A stretch of DNA of 13,856 nt, taken from the NCBI GenBank assembly GCA_964646425.1, contig CAZYEI010000033.1, positions 1 to 13,856 on the forward strand. The letters run 5' to 3'. The notes beneath the pieces were generated by a model. It saw only the letters and a program-made list of their open reading frames with translations, did not search any database and was not told where the DNA came from. Of this stretch, positions 7,434 through 13,793 are shown one piece after another. The translations under genes were made by a program, and so were the position numbers. Every line of letters begins with the position of its first letter. The first letter of the stretch is position 1. The stretch comes from CAZYEI01 sp964646425 (GTDB lineage Bacteria; Bacillota_I; Bacilli_A; RFN20; JAISJY01).

Positions 7434-7700
7434 TTATTTTTCCAAAATATTATGTTGCTCAAGCTTATTTAAAAAATCTTTAATATCTTTTTGAGCTGTT
7501 TCTCTATCAATCTCATATTCATTTAAAACTTCTGCTAATAATTCTTCTTCGGTAGCTCCCTTTTCTAATTTGTGCCATAAAAAAGCTCCTACTTCATTAA
7601 CAGTCATTAATCCAGTCATATTAACAACGTTTTGTAACACACCAATAACTACATAATTACCAGCAATATCATGTAATAAATATCCTTCTTTTATTTTCAT
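7434..7700 (-). CDS. PqqD-like peptide-binding (RRE) protein
   Basis: The protein has 88 residues, the size of free-standing PqqD proteins. It has the three-strand start 'YLLHDIAGNYVVIGV', then 'GLMTVNEVGAFLWHKLEKG', matching the PqqD core 'LN-----iw--l--g'. 'ATEEELLAEVLNEYEID' and a helix ending 'DIKDFLNKLEQHNIL' follow. PqqD proteins bind leader peptides of ribosomally made, modified peptides and present them to modifying enzymes. The start at 7700 is set by GGAGG (in the end of the kinase-like gene) about 11 bases upstream; an earlier in-frame codon at 7754 lies inside that gene. It lies between an HPr-kinase-like ATPase and a signal-peptidase-like enzyme. The association with kinase homologues recalls paeninodin-type lasso peptide clusters, but no cyclase is present. 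Confidence 0.8.
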   Translation of the reverse strand: MKIKEGYLLHDIAGNYVVIGVLQNVVNMTGLMTVNEVGAFLWHKLEKGATEEELLAEVLNEYEIDRETAQKDIKDFLNKLEQHNILEK

Positions 7701-7707
7701 AACTAAC

Positions 7708-8583
7708 TTAACCTCCAAAAATTTTATTTTTAGAAACATACGCTGCTTCATCATCCATATTACATTTTAACTTATAAATTTTAGTATTAGCTAATATTTT
7801 ATTATATACATCAAGCACCCGTTTAGCTAGAGATTTATCTTCGATAGGAATAATAATATTCGAAAATAATGTAAATAAAATATCCTTTATTTCTACTTCT
7901 TCGATTTCATTTTTTTCTCCTCTTTCAACAAAGACAATTGCTTTCATTGGACATCTGATGTTATTGTTTAAATCGGTTTTTCCACTCCATGGTGTACCAT
8001 AAACATATGGTTTTTCCTCTTCAATCCAAACAATAGGCTTATCGTCATTAATATATTCAACATCATCGCCAAATACTTTTTTCCATAATGTAGTATGTGT
8101 AGATTTGCCAACACCACTATTAGCACTAAACAAAACCGCTTCACCCTTATAAGAAATGCACGATGAGTGAATCATTACGCCACCTAAAAAACATACCCGA
8201 GCAACAAACGCTTCAAACGTAAACATATATTCACGATCTTGAATCGACAAACGGCAATTCGGTAATTTAGCAAATTCAATGCAACAGTGTTTCCAATCTG
8301 GAGTATAAGTAAATTTTTCTACAATGTATTTATCTCGTGCTCGTACTTTTAGATGAACATAGTTTGAGTTCGGTAAACGATATAATTTTGTTCCTGCCGT
8401 ATCTAGTAAAATTTCGCCATCAGGATATGCCATATTATCTACAATTCTACTTTCTAAAATAAAATCAGCCTCTTCATCTTTAAAATCGCTTTGATAAGCT
8501 GCATATCGCTTTGAAAAAAAATCTTCATCATAACATTCTTTAATATATATATTTAATCCTGCTATTTTAAATTTTTTATGCAT
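7708..8583 (-). CDS. HPr kinase-like P-loop protein
   Basis: This 291-residue protein has an HprK C-terminal-type fold signature in its second half: 'GGVMIHSSCISYKGEAVLFS' (His139), P-loop SANSGVGKST (153-162), acidic 'INDDKPIVW' (178-186) and 'YGTPWSGK' (195-202). The first 120 residues are divergent and lack the regular HprK N-terminal domain, so this is not the carbon-catabolite kinase itself. Relatives are encoded beside PqqD proteins, and one (in the paeninodin cluster) phosphorylates a peptide C-terminus. A peptide kinase role here is inference. The ATG at 8583 has GGAGG 9 bases upstream and overlaps the ispD stop by 8 bases (ATGCATAA), while a GTG at 8589 is too close to that site. The stop sits within the ribosome site of the PqqD gene. 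Confidence 0.75.
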   Translation of the reverse strand: MHKKFKIAGLNIYIKECYDEDFFSKRYAAYQSDFKDEEADFILESRIVDNMAYPDGEILLDTAGTKLYRLPNSNYVHLKVRARDKYIVEKFTYTPDWKHCCIEFAKLPNCRLSIQDREYMFTFEAFVARVCFLGGVMIHSSCISYKGEAVLFSANSGVGKSTHTTLWKKVFGDDVEYINDDKPIVWIEEEKPYVYGTPWSGKTDLNNNIRCPMKAIVFVERGEKNEIEEVEIKDILFTLFSNIIIPIEDKSLAKRVLDVYNKILANTKIYKLKCNMDDEAAYVSKNKIFGG

Positions 8584-9229
8584 TTTCACTCGCCTCCAAA
8601 GCTTTTAAATCTGAATTGGTAGTAATTTTAATATTACTATAATCTCCGGCAATGCAATAGGGAATTATCCCTAATTCTACTTGCACAACACTTGCATCAT
8701 CTTTATATTGCGAAAATATTTTCTTTTCATTTATTTTTGCAAAAGCCTGTAAAATAATTTTACTATGAAATGCTTGTGGAGTTTGTATAAGTGAAACTTC
8801 ACAATTAAAATCATATTTTCCATTAATCAATGTTGCATCTTTTGATTTTACAACAGGAATAACACTTTGATTATGAAGTATAGCCAATTTAGTTTTCTCA
8901 ATAATTTCCTTACTAATAAATGGCCTAGCACCATCATGAATTAAAACATAATTTTCTTTAATGTTTTTCAATCCATGATAGACACTTTCTTCTCTTGAAT
9001 CTCCACCTAAAATAAATCTTACCTTTTTATTGGTAATCAAAGTTTTAAGATAATCGATATCTAATTTTGCACAAACTAAAATAATTTCACTACAATCATT
9101 ATCATCAATGAAAGGAAGCAATGTTCGTTCGATAATACTGGTGTTATTATTACGATATAATATTTTATTATATCCCAAGCCCATTCTTTCCCCTTTTCCA
9201 GCTGCAAGAACTATTGTAGAATATCGCAT
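8576..9229 (-). CDS. ispD: IspD-like 2-C-methyl-D-erythritol 4-phosphate cytidylyltransferase
   Basis: The 217 residues are the normal size for IspD, which makes CDP-methylerythritol in the MEP isoprenoid pathway. Motifs: 'VLAAGKGERM' (7-16) with Lys22 in 'NKIL', 'GGDSREESVYHGL' (75-87), 'HDGARPF' (98-104), 'QTPQAF' (149-154), 'KDDAS' (176-180), and 'GDYSNIKIT' (195-203). I chose the ATG at 9229 over the GTG at 9238 because the GAGGAAG site is too close to the latter. It is the first gene of the five-gene operon, with a -10 TATAAT promoter upstream and an 8-base overlap into the kinase-like gene. IspD-like enzymes can also make other CDP-alcohols (TarI-type CDP-ribitol), so the odd partners leave room for a different product. 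Confidence 0.85.
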   Translation of the reverse strand: MRYSTIVLAAGKGERMGLGYNKILYRNNNTSIIERTLLPFIDDNDCSEIILVCAKLDIDYLKTLITNKKVRFILGGDSREESVYHGLKNIKENYVLIHDGARPFISKEIIEKTKLAILHNQSVIPVVKSKDATLINGKYDFNCEVSLIQTPQAFHSKIILQAFAKINEKKIFSQYKDDASVVQVELGIIPYCIAGDYSNIKITTNSDLKALEASENA

Positions 9230-9249
9230 ATATCTCACTTCCTCTTAAT

Positions 9250-9278
9250 ATTATAGCATGATTAAACAATAAATTGAA
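9250..9278 (-). promoter_or_regulatory. Promoter of the ispD operon
   Basis: Minus strand: TTCAAT (9273-9278), a 17-base spacer, and a perfect TATAAT -10 (9250-9255), placing the start about 15 bases before the ATG at 9229. It lies between the rpmE terminator and ispD. Confidence 0.7.
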
Positions 9279-9302
9279 AGACCTCTTTAAATTGATAAAG
9301 AA

Positions 9303-9326
9303 AAAAGATTCCAATCGGAATCTTTT
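9303..9326 (-). terminator. Intrinsic terminator after rpmE
   Basis: A 6 bp GATTCC/GGAATC stem with a 4-base loop is flanked by A- and T-tracts; the minus strand continues TTTTTTCTTT. It begins immediately after the rpmE stop. The plus strand also ends in T8, so it could work both ways, but no plus-strand gene precedes it. Confidence 0.85.
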
Positions 9327-9328
9327 TT

Positions 9329-9532
9329 TTACTTTAAATTATATTTTTTCTTGAAGATTTCTGCTCTTCCTTGAGCATTTACAAAACGTTGTTTTCCTGT
9401 ATAGAATGGATGACAATTTGAGCAAGTATCTACACGAATTTCTTTAGCAGTAGATCCAGTTTCAAATTCAGCTCCACATGTAGTACATTTAACTACTACC
9501 TTGTTATACTTTGGGTGAATTCCATCTTTCAT
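9329..9532 (-). CDS. rpmE: 50S ribosomal protein L31 (zinc-binding form)
   Basis: This is a 67-residue ribosomal protein: 'MKDGIHPKYNKVVVKCTTCG', then 'CSNCHPFYTGKQRFVNAQGR'. Four cysteines (16, 19, 37, 40) in two CxxC pairs form the zinc knuckle, so this is the C+ (zinc) form rather than the cysteine-free form made under zinc limitation. The ribosome site AGGAGA precedes the ATG. It is transcribed alone: its own promoter (9596-9624) and a hairpin lie upstream and a terminator directly downstream. Confidence 0.97.
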   Translation of the reverse strand: MKDGIHPKYNKVVVKCTTCGAEFETGSTAKEIRVDTCSNCHPFYTGKQRFVNAQGRAEIFKKKYNLK

Positions 9533-9551
9533 CTTAATTTCTCTCCTTCCG

Positions 9552-9578
9552 CCTTGAAGTACTTTAATTCCTTCAAAG
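9552..9578 (-). promoter_or_regulatory. Hairpin in the rpmE leader, possible L31 autoregulatory element
   Basis: Minus strand CTTTGAAG pairs with CTTCAAGG (8 bp, one G-U) around an 11-base loop, immediately before the GGAAGGAGA ribosome site. The leader is about 60 bases long and the stem is not followed by T-residues, so it is not a terminator. L31 leader motifs that allow feedback control are known in Firmicutes; whether this one belongs to them needs a covariance-model match. Confidence 0.4.
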
Positions 9579-9595
9579 AAAGTTCTTACTCGGTA

Positions 9596-9624
9596 AGTAT
9601 AGCATAAAAAAACAATTAATTCAA
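9596..9624 (-). promoter_or_regulatory. Promoter of rpmE
   Basis: Minus strand TTGAAT (9619-9624), a 17-base spacer and TATACT (9596-9601): a good housekeeping-sigma match. The -35 lies 7 bases after the stop of the exonuclease gene, so rpmE is independently transcribed. Confidence 0.75.
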
Positions 9625-9631
9625 CAATTTT

Positions 9632-10261
9632 TTAAACTTTCACTAACTTTTTTCTATTACTATCTCTATTTAGAAATTTAGTTTGAAATAAAACGCCGAT
9701 TCCCACTTCATTCATCAATGTTTCCATAACTAGTTTTGTAGCAAATGCGTCATCATATGAATTATGAAACTTTGTAATATCTAACCCTATTTCTTCACAA
9801 GCATAACTCAACGATGGTTTAGTAGACATATTTTTATAATGTAATGATTTATATGGATTAGACACATCATACCAAATAAAATCAGCTAATTCTAAAGTAG
9901 GCTCTTCATAATTTAATAAATAATCTAACATTATTTTATCATTGGTAATATCCCAACCCGCTAAAATACAATTGTTTAAACCGAATTTTGCAATAAAATC
10001 AATAAATTGCAATCTAGCTTCTCTAATTGGAATTCCATAATCTTTAAGCATTTCTCCTGTAATTCCAGTAAATGCTTTGACATATTGATTTAAAAACACT
10101 CCCTTTTGAAGTCTTATATAAGTCGTAAATGTTTGTTGATAAACTAATTTATTTTTTTCTATTTTATAAGCAATAAATGATATTTGAATTGGTTGTTTTT
10201 TACTACGAGAAGATATAAATTCTATATCAAAAAAAATTATATAATCATATTTCTTTTTCAA
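9632..10261 (-). CDS. DEDDh 3'-5' exonuclease-family protein
   Basis: The protein has about 209 residues in the DnaQ-like exonuclease fold. Motif ExoI is 'FFDIEFIS' (Asp12, Glu14), ExoII is near 'AGWDITNDKIMLDY' (Asp108 best candidate), and ExoIII is 'HNSYDDAFAT' (His166, Asp171), so all metal-binding positions are present. 'YVKAFTGIT' resembles the segment after beta-strand 3 in DNA polymerase III epsilon homologues. It could act on RNA or DNA ends; it is too small and isolated to call polymerase epsilon or RNase T. The start is uncertain: AAGGAAG abuts a GTG at 10270 but is well spaced from a TTG at 10261, which I used. The nearest upstream gene ends in a terminator, so this is probably a single-gene unit. 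Confidence 0.8.
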   Translation of the reverse strand: MKKKYDYIIFFDIEFISSRSKKQPIQISFIAYKIEKNKLVYQQTFTTYIRLQKGVFLNQYVKAFTGITGEMLKDYGIPIREARLQFIDFIAKFGLNNCILAGWDITNDKIMLDYLLNYEEPTLELADFIWYDVSNPYKSLHYKNMSTKPSLSYACEEIGLDITKFHNSYDDAFATKLVMETLMNEVGIGVLFQTKFLNRDSNRKKLVKV

Positions 10262-10288
10262 AATTACCACTTCCTTATTGCTCTATGT

Positions 10289-10297
10289 ATTTTAACA
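10289..10297 (-). promoter_or_regulatory. Possible extended -10 promoter of the exonuclease gene
   Basis: Minus strand TGTTAAAAT: a TG one base before a TAAAAT hexamer, about 28 bases upstream of the chosen start. No good -35 is seen. Confidence 0.4.
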
Positions 10298-10342
10298 TAT
10301 CTCAACAAAGATAAAAATGCTTTTTTACTTATTTCCAAAAAA

Positions 10343-10363
10343 AGGTAGATATTTCATCTACCT
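10343..10363 (-). terminator. Intrinsic terminator after the SpoIIQ-like gene
   Basis: Minus strand AGGTAGAT/ATCTACCT, an 8 bp perfect stem with a 5-base loop, followed by T7. It lies 12 bases after the stop codon. Confidence 0.9.
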
Positions 10364-10375
10364 AAGCACTAATAT

Positions 10376-11068
10376 TTAGATTTCACTCATTTTTTTACCA
10401 AAACACTTTTCGGGATTTAAATAAATATCATCTTTCATTATTTGAAAAGTTACATGTATCTTGTCTAAATCCGTTCCAAATAATGATTCGCCAGCTAAAC
10501 CTATAACATCACCTTTAGAAACCTTATCTCCTTCTTTTAAAGTTGTAGATTCTAAACTACTATAAATTGTTTCAATATCATATTCACTTTCAATAATTAC
10601 TGTTAAACCATAGATAGGATCATCTTTTATGCTTTCTACTTTCCCAGAAACAACTGCTAAAACATCAAAACTTTTATTGCTAGAATCCGCAACATCTATC
10701 CCTTTGCTTGCGTAATATTTGCCATCATAATAAATTACTGATTCTGCTTGGATTTCTACACTACTATCTAAATCATAATAATGACGGATAATTTCTTTAT
10801 TACCTGAATATGGATAGCCGATTTTTTCATCAATTGTTACATTAACATTTGTCGATTGTGAAGGAGTAGGACTAGAAGGAACGATACTAGATATTGATCC
10901 TGAATTACTATTAATTCCAGTACTAGGATTTGTTGAAGAAGTACCAGGCTTCCACCAATTTCGTGCAAGACCAATTGTTGAAAAGAATACGATTGCAACA
11001 ACAAATATAGTAATACCTACTTTGGCTTCTTGACTTAATGATTTAATTTTCCTTTTAAAATTTTTCAT
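10376..11068 (-). CDS. spoIIQ: SpoIIQ-like degenerate LytM (M23) membrane protein
   Basis: The protein has 230 residues: a short Lys-rich cytosolic end, one helix (about 16-35), a Ser/Thr/Asn/Pro-rich linker (40-76), then a LytM/M23 domain. The domain reads 'YYASKGIDVADSSNKSFDVL', 'SGKVESIKDDPIYGLTVII', 'LKEGDKVSKGDVIGLAGESL' and 'IHVTFQI', the order seen in SpoIIQ, the forespore membrane half of the channel linking mother cell and forespore. The zinc site is broken: Ser121 replaces the first His of H-x3-D (Asp125 kept), and 'HVT' (205-207) replaces HxH. It should therefore be structural, not a peptidase. A perfect sigma-F promoter lies upstream, which strongly supports a sporulation role. 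The ribosome site is GAGGTGA. No SpoIIIAH gene lies nearby. The symbol is by resemblance and promoter. Confidence 0.75.
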   Translation of the reverse strand: MKNFKRKIKSLSQEAKVGITIFVVAIVFFSTIGLARNWWKPGTSSTNPSTGINSNSGSISSIVPSSPTPSQSTNVNVTIDEKIGYPYSGNKEIIRHYYDLDSSVEIQAESVIYYDGKYYASKGIDVADSSNKSFDVLAVVSGKVESIKDDPIYGLTVIIESEYDIETIYSSLESTTLKEGDKVSKGDVIGLAGESLFGTDLDKIHVTFQIMKDDIYLNPEKCFGKKMSEI

Positions 11069-11086
11069 TTGTATTCACCTCAATAA

Positions 11087-11116
11087 AAGTTTTTCCAACA
11101 TTTTTGTTTTTTATAC
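11087..11116 (-). promoter_or_regulatory. Sigma-F (forespore) promoter of the SpoIIQ-like gene
   Basis: Minus strand GTATA (11112-11116), exactly 15 bases, then GGAAAAACTT (11087-11096). This fits the Bacillus sigma-F consensus GywTA-N15-GGnrAnAnTw at every defined position, and B. subtilis spoIIQ is itself sigma-F dependent. It lies about 20 bases before the start codon, just after the terminator of the preceding gene. Confidence 0.8.
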
Positions 11117-11128
11117 CTTAAATAAAAA

Positions 11129-11150
11129 AAGATGTAGTAAAATACATCTT
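11129..11150 (-). terminator. Intrinsic terminator after the cysteine hydrolase gene
   Basis: Minus strand AAGATGTA/TACATCTT, 8 bp with a 6-base loop, followed by TTTTTATTT, 11 bases after the stop. Confidence 0.88.
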
Positions 11151-11161
11151 TCCTAGTAAAT

Positions 11162-11686
11162 CTATCTATTTATAACATCAATATGTAAATTCTCTAATAT
11201 ATCATAGGCCTTTTGCTCCATTATTTCATCATTAGAAGCACAGCAAGAAGCATCTACAATAATATTAGCATTTGGTAACATTGTTTTAACAATTATAGCA
11301 TTAGATAATACACAAATATTTGTAACCACACCAACTAATACAATTTCATCATAATTATTATTGAGTAAATATTTTGCCAATTCTTTTGAACCAAATGTTT
11401 CTTTTTCAAAAGTAATACAGCCAACTACATCATCATTTACAATTCCATAAATTTCATGTCCTTTGCTTCCTTTAATACAATGGCATATTGGTAATTTATG
11501 TCCTTCTTTTGTTTCTAAATAATTATTATTGTGAGTGTCATATGTAAATACAACATCATAATTATTATTTTTAAATTCAATTATTTTATTATGAATATTA
11601 TTTTCAATTTTAACAGCTCCGCCAAATCCTAAACTTCCATTTACAAAATCATTTTGATAATCTATAACTATTAGTAATTTTTTCAT
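11162..11686 (-). CDS. Isochorismatase-fold cysteine hydrolase, nicotinamidase-like
   Basis: The protein has 174 residues with the family triad: Asp9 in 'VIDYQNDF', Lys95 in 'FEKETFGS', and Cys125 in 'VGVVTNICVL'. Asp50 and His52 ('YDTHNNN') with His69 ('ICHCIKG') reproduce the spacing of the metal ligands of nicotinamidases, and 'EGHKLPICHCIKGSKGHEI' fits that branch. It would hydrolyse an amide such as nicotinamide (to nicotinate for NAD salvage), but related Firmicute enzymes are uncharacterised, so no gene symbol is given. It has its own promoter and terminator and is divergent from the amidase gene. The ribosome site GGGGAGA precedes the ATG by about 8 bases. Confidence 0.82.
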   Translation of the reverse strand: MKKLLIVIDYQNDFVNGSLGFGGAVKIENNIHNKIIEFKNNNYDVVFTYDTHNNNYLETKEGHKLPICHCIKGSKGHEIYGIVNDDVVGCITFEKETFGSKELAKYLLNNNYDEIVLVGVVTNICVLSNAIIVKTMLPNANIIVDASCCASNDEIMEQKAYDILENLHIDVINR

Positions 11687-11714
11687 AAATAAAATCTCCC
11701 CCCTACTATTAATA

Positions 11715-11743
11715 ATTATATACTATTTCTTTTCATTAATAAA
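11715..11743 (-). promoter_or_regulatory. Promoter of the cysteine hydrolase gene
   Basis: Minus strand TTTATT (11738-11743), a 17-base spacer, TATAAT (11715-11720). The -10 is perfect and the -35 moderate. Confidence 0.6.
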
Positions 11744-11763
11744 GGATTGGTAAAATTTGTGCA

Positions 11764-11793
11764 TTGCTTTATTAATTATGTCTTTGATATTAT
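11764..11793 (+). promoter_or_regulatory. Probable promoter of the amidase gene
   Basis: Plus strand TTGCTT (11764-11769), an 18-base spacer, TATTAT (11788-11793) with a TG extension one base upstream. The start codon is 30 bases downstream. It diverges from the hydrolase promoter within a 136-base intergenic region. Confidence 0.5.
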
Positions 11794-11822
11794 AAATCCA
11801 TGAAAGGTAGGTGTAACCCAGT

Positions 11823-12656
11823 ATGGGAAATATATGGGGAAAAGGAAATTATCTAAAAAGATTGTTGCTTTTATTAATTATTCCACTAATACTAGGCTGT
11901 TCAAATATAGCCAAAAATTCTTCATCAATCAAGCATTCGACTTTCTTGTTATCATCCTCGTCTTTAAAAGAATCATCGACCAATCTTAGCTTCACTTCTT
12001 CTGAAAATTCAATATTTTTCTCCTCAAGCATTTCAGATGAAAATAGTAGTCAACCAACAAATGAAAAAAATGAAACTAAATATCGAATTTTATTAATCGC
12101 TGGTCATGGCCAAAATGATGCCGGAGCAATATATCAAAACAGAAAAGAAGCAGATTATAATCAAGATTTTGTTAACAAATTAGTCAATGAATTAGATAAA
12201 TACAATCATCAAATCGAAATTCTTTTAGAGCCAACTCCAATGAAAGTAGCTCATGAAGCAGAATTAATAGCTAAAACTTCCCTAGATTTTGTATTAAATA
12301 TCCATTTTAATGCTGGTGGAGGTACTGGAAGTGAAATGATTGTTCCATTTTATGAAAATGATTTTACTTTTGCTTATGATTTCTTTTCAATCTTAAAAGA
12401 AAACAATTTCTTAATTAGAGAAACCAGTGTATATTCAAAATCAAAAAGCCAAAGAATAAAACGTTTGAGAAAAGACCAATCATATTCATATGAAGATTAT
12501 TTTGCGGTAATTAGAGCAGGTGCCCAAAAAAAAGTTCCATCCTATATTTTAGAAGTAGAATTTATTGATAATCTTACCCAAATGCAAATATATGATCAAA
12601 GAAAAGATACTTATATTCAATTATTAGCAAAATATATTATTGAATACTTTAGCTAA
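11823..12656 (+). CDS. N-acetylmuramoyl-L-alanine amidase (Amidase_3) lipoprotein
   Basis: The protein has 277 residues. A signal peptide ends in 'IPLILGC', making Cys26 the likely lipid anchor. A Ser/Asn-rich linker (27-84) follows, with three short runs of Ser, then the amidase domain (about 87-277). Zinc ligands are visible: His95 in 'IAGHGQNDAGA', Glu109 in 'NRKEADYN', and His161 in 'LNIHFNAGG'. The catalytic Glu is probably Glu244 in 'YILEVEFIDN'. It should cut the muramic acid-alanine bond of peptidoglycan at the outer membrane face. It has no wall-binding repeats, so tethering is by lipid and linker. The ribosome site AGGTAGGTG lies about 9 bases before the ATG. It is the only plus-strand gene here. 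A sporulation amidase role (CwlD or SpoIIP-like) cannot be assigned. Confidence 0.85.
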   Translation: MGNIWGKGNYLKRLLLLLIIPLILGCSNIAKNSSSIKHSTFLLSSSSLKESSTNLSFTSSENSIFFSSSISDENSSQPTNEKNETKYRILLIAGHGQNDAGAIYQNRKEADYNQDFVNKLVNELDKYNHQIEILLEPTPMKVAHEAELIAKTSLDFVLNIHFNAGGGTGSEMIVPFYENDFTFAYDFFSILKENNFLIRETSVYSKSKSQRIKRLRKDQSYSYEDYFAVIRAGAQKKVPSYILEVEFIDNLTQMQIYDQRKDTYIQLLAKYIIEYFS

Positions 12657-12661
12657 ATATT

Positions 12662-12712
12662 AAAAAAATAGACAATGTACAAGAAATTAAAATGTTCATT
12701 GTCTATTTTTTT
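12662..12712. terminator. Bidirectional terminator between the amidase and DUF1848 genes
   Basis: A 16 bp perfect inverted repeat (A7-TAGACAATG and CATTGTCTA-T7) around a 19-base loop, with T7 on the 3' side of both strands. It starts 5 bases after the amidase stop, and its right arm contains the TAG stop of the convergent DUF1848 gene. Confidence 0.9.
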
Positions 12713-13590
12713 CTGATTTTAATTAAATCATTATCTTTTAATTCTCCAATTAGCAATGTCGATTTTAAATTATGTTCTTTAAAATTACTTTTAACTTTAT
12801 TTTCATCAAAATTAGCATAACAATATTTACAAAAATGGGGACAAGAATTATATACCCCTATATCAACCATTTGAACACAATTACACTTTTGCTCTTTTCT
12901 TGCAGTCCAATTGTTATATTTTTTACCTGTTAATTTATATGCCAATTCATGCGAAAAGCAATCACCAATATCAAAACCATATTCTGTTAAGTTACGATTT
13001 TCAAAACAAGTTTGAACACTCATTCCATGCTTTTTGGCACTATTACTAAAAGAAATGCCAATGTTTTTATAATCATCTTCGGCTAATTCTTTGTATTTTA
13101 AAACTTTTTGATTTTTTCTTACATTTTTATAATTATCAATAAAAGAAATAATTATTTTTTCTATATAGCCATCTAACAAAACGCACAGTTTATCAAATGC
13201 TTTAATATGATAATCTATATTATATTTATCACTAATAAAAATGGGATCATACCTTACAATTACATTTTCTTTGCCTATTATATTTGCTACTTCTTTAATT
13301 GATTCTATTATTTCTTTTTTCTCAGGAATATGTGGCTCAATATCATTTTTATATGCAGTTAACGTAATATGAAATAGTATTGGTTTATCAATTAAAGGTA
13401 AATATTTTATTATTGGTCGTGGATTTTTTGTTATAAACAAAATTGCTTCGACATCCGTAAAATAAATTCGACTAACCAGTTTTGGATTAAAAGGATTTCT
13501 TACATCTATATATCCTTCATTATATCTATTCATAAACCATTGACTATAAAAAGCAACTATATCAGTTCTTCCACTTACATTCAATATCAT
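12703..13590 (-). CDS. DUF1848-family protein with C-terminal Cys cluster
   Basis: The 295 residues start 'MILNVSGRTDIVAFYSQWFM' and continue 'GYIDVRNPFNPKLVSRIYF', 'ILFITKNPRP', 'FHITLTAY' and 'VIVRYDPIF', the DUF1848 family pattern as I recall it. The C-terminus has Cys236/Cys238 ('KCNC'), then 'DIGVYNSCPHFCKYCYANFD' with Cys250-x3-Cys254-x2-Cys257, the spacing of a radical-SAM 4Fe-4S motif but at the opposite end of the protein from usual. The family has no established function that I know; iron-sulfur binding is inferred. A strong AAGGAGGG site precedes the ATG. It has its own promoter and ends inside the shared terminator. Confidence 0.85.
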   Translation of the reverse strand: MILNVSGRTDIVAFYSQWFMNRYNEGYIDVRNPFNPKLVSRIYFTDVEAILFITKNPRPIIKYLPLIDKPILFHITLTAYKNDIEPHIPEKKEIIESIKEVANIIGKENVIVRYDPIFISDKYNIDYHIKAFDKLCVLLDGYIEKIIISFIDNYKNVRKNQKVLKYKELAEDDYKNIGISFSNSAKKHGMSVQTCFENRNLTEYGFDIGDCFSHELAYKLTGKKYNNWTARKEQKCNCVQMVDIGVYNSCPHFCKYCYANFDENKVKSNFKEHNLKSTLLIGELKDNDLIKIRKK

Positions 13591-13613
13591 ATAATTGCCC
13601 TCCTTTATTAAAA

Positions 13614-13622
13614 ATTATATCA
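13614..13622 (-). promoter_or_regulatory. Extended -10 promoter of the DUF1848 gene
   Basis: Minus strand TGATATAAT: a perfect TATAAT with a TG extension, about 24 bases before the start codon. No clear -35. It follows the tRNA terminator. Confidence 0.6.
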
Positions 13623-13672
13623 CTATATTAATTATTATGTTTTAATTTCTAATATTTTTTTATAAGTTAAAA

Positions 13673-13696
13673 AAAGTAGGTATTACTACCTACTTT
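13673..13696 (-). terminator. Intrinsic terminator of the tRNA operon
   Basis: Minus strand AAAGTAGGTA/TACCTACTTT, 10 bp with a 4-base loop, continuing into more T's (TTTTTTT in total). It lies 11 bases after the 3' end of tRNA-Ile. Confidence 0.9.
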
Positions 13697-13707
13697 CTAT
13701 TTTTCAA

Positions 13708-13784
<77 letters not shown>

Positions 13785-13793
13785 ATTGAATAA

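Noticed and set aside
11737..11763. GGTAAAATTT upstream of the amidase gene, resembling a sigma-F -10
   Set aside because: No GywTA element is present 14-16 bases upstream, and a better extended -10 promoter lies closer to the gene.
11849..12031. Minus-strand open frame of 60 codons
   Set aside because: It is the complement of the amidase signal peptide and Ser-rich linker; low-complexity codons leave the opposite strand open.
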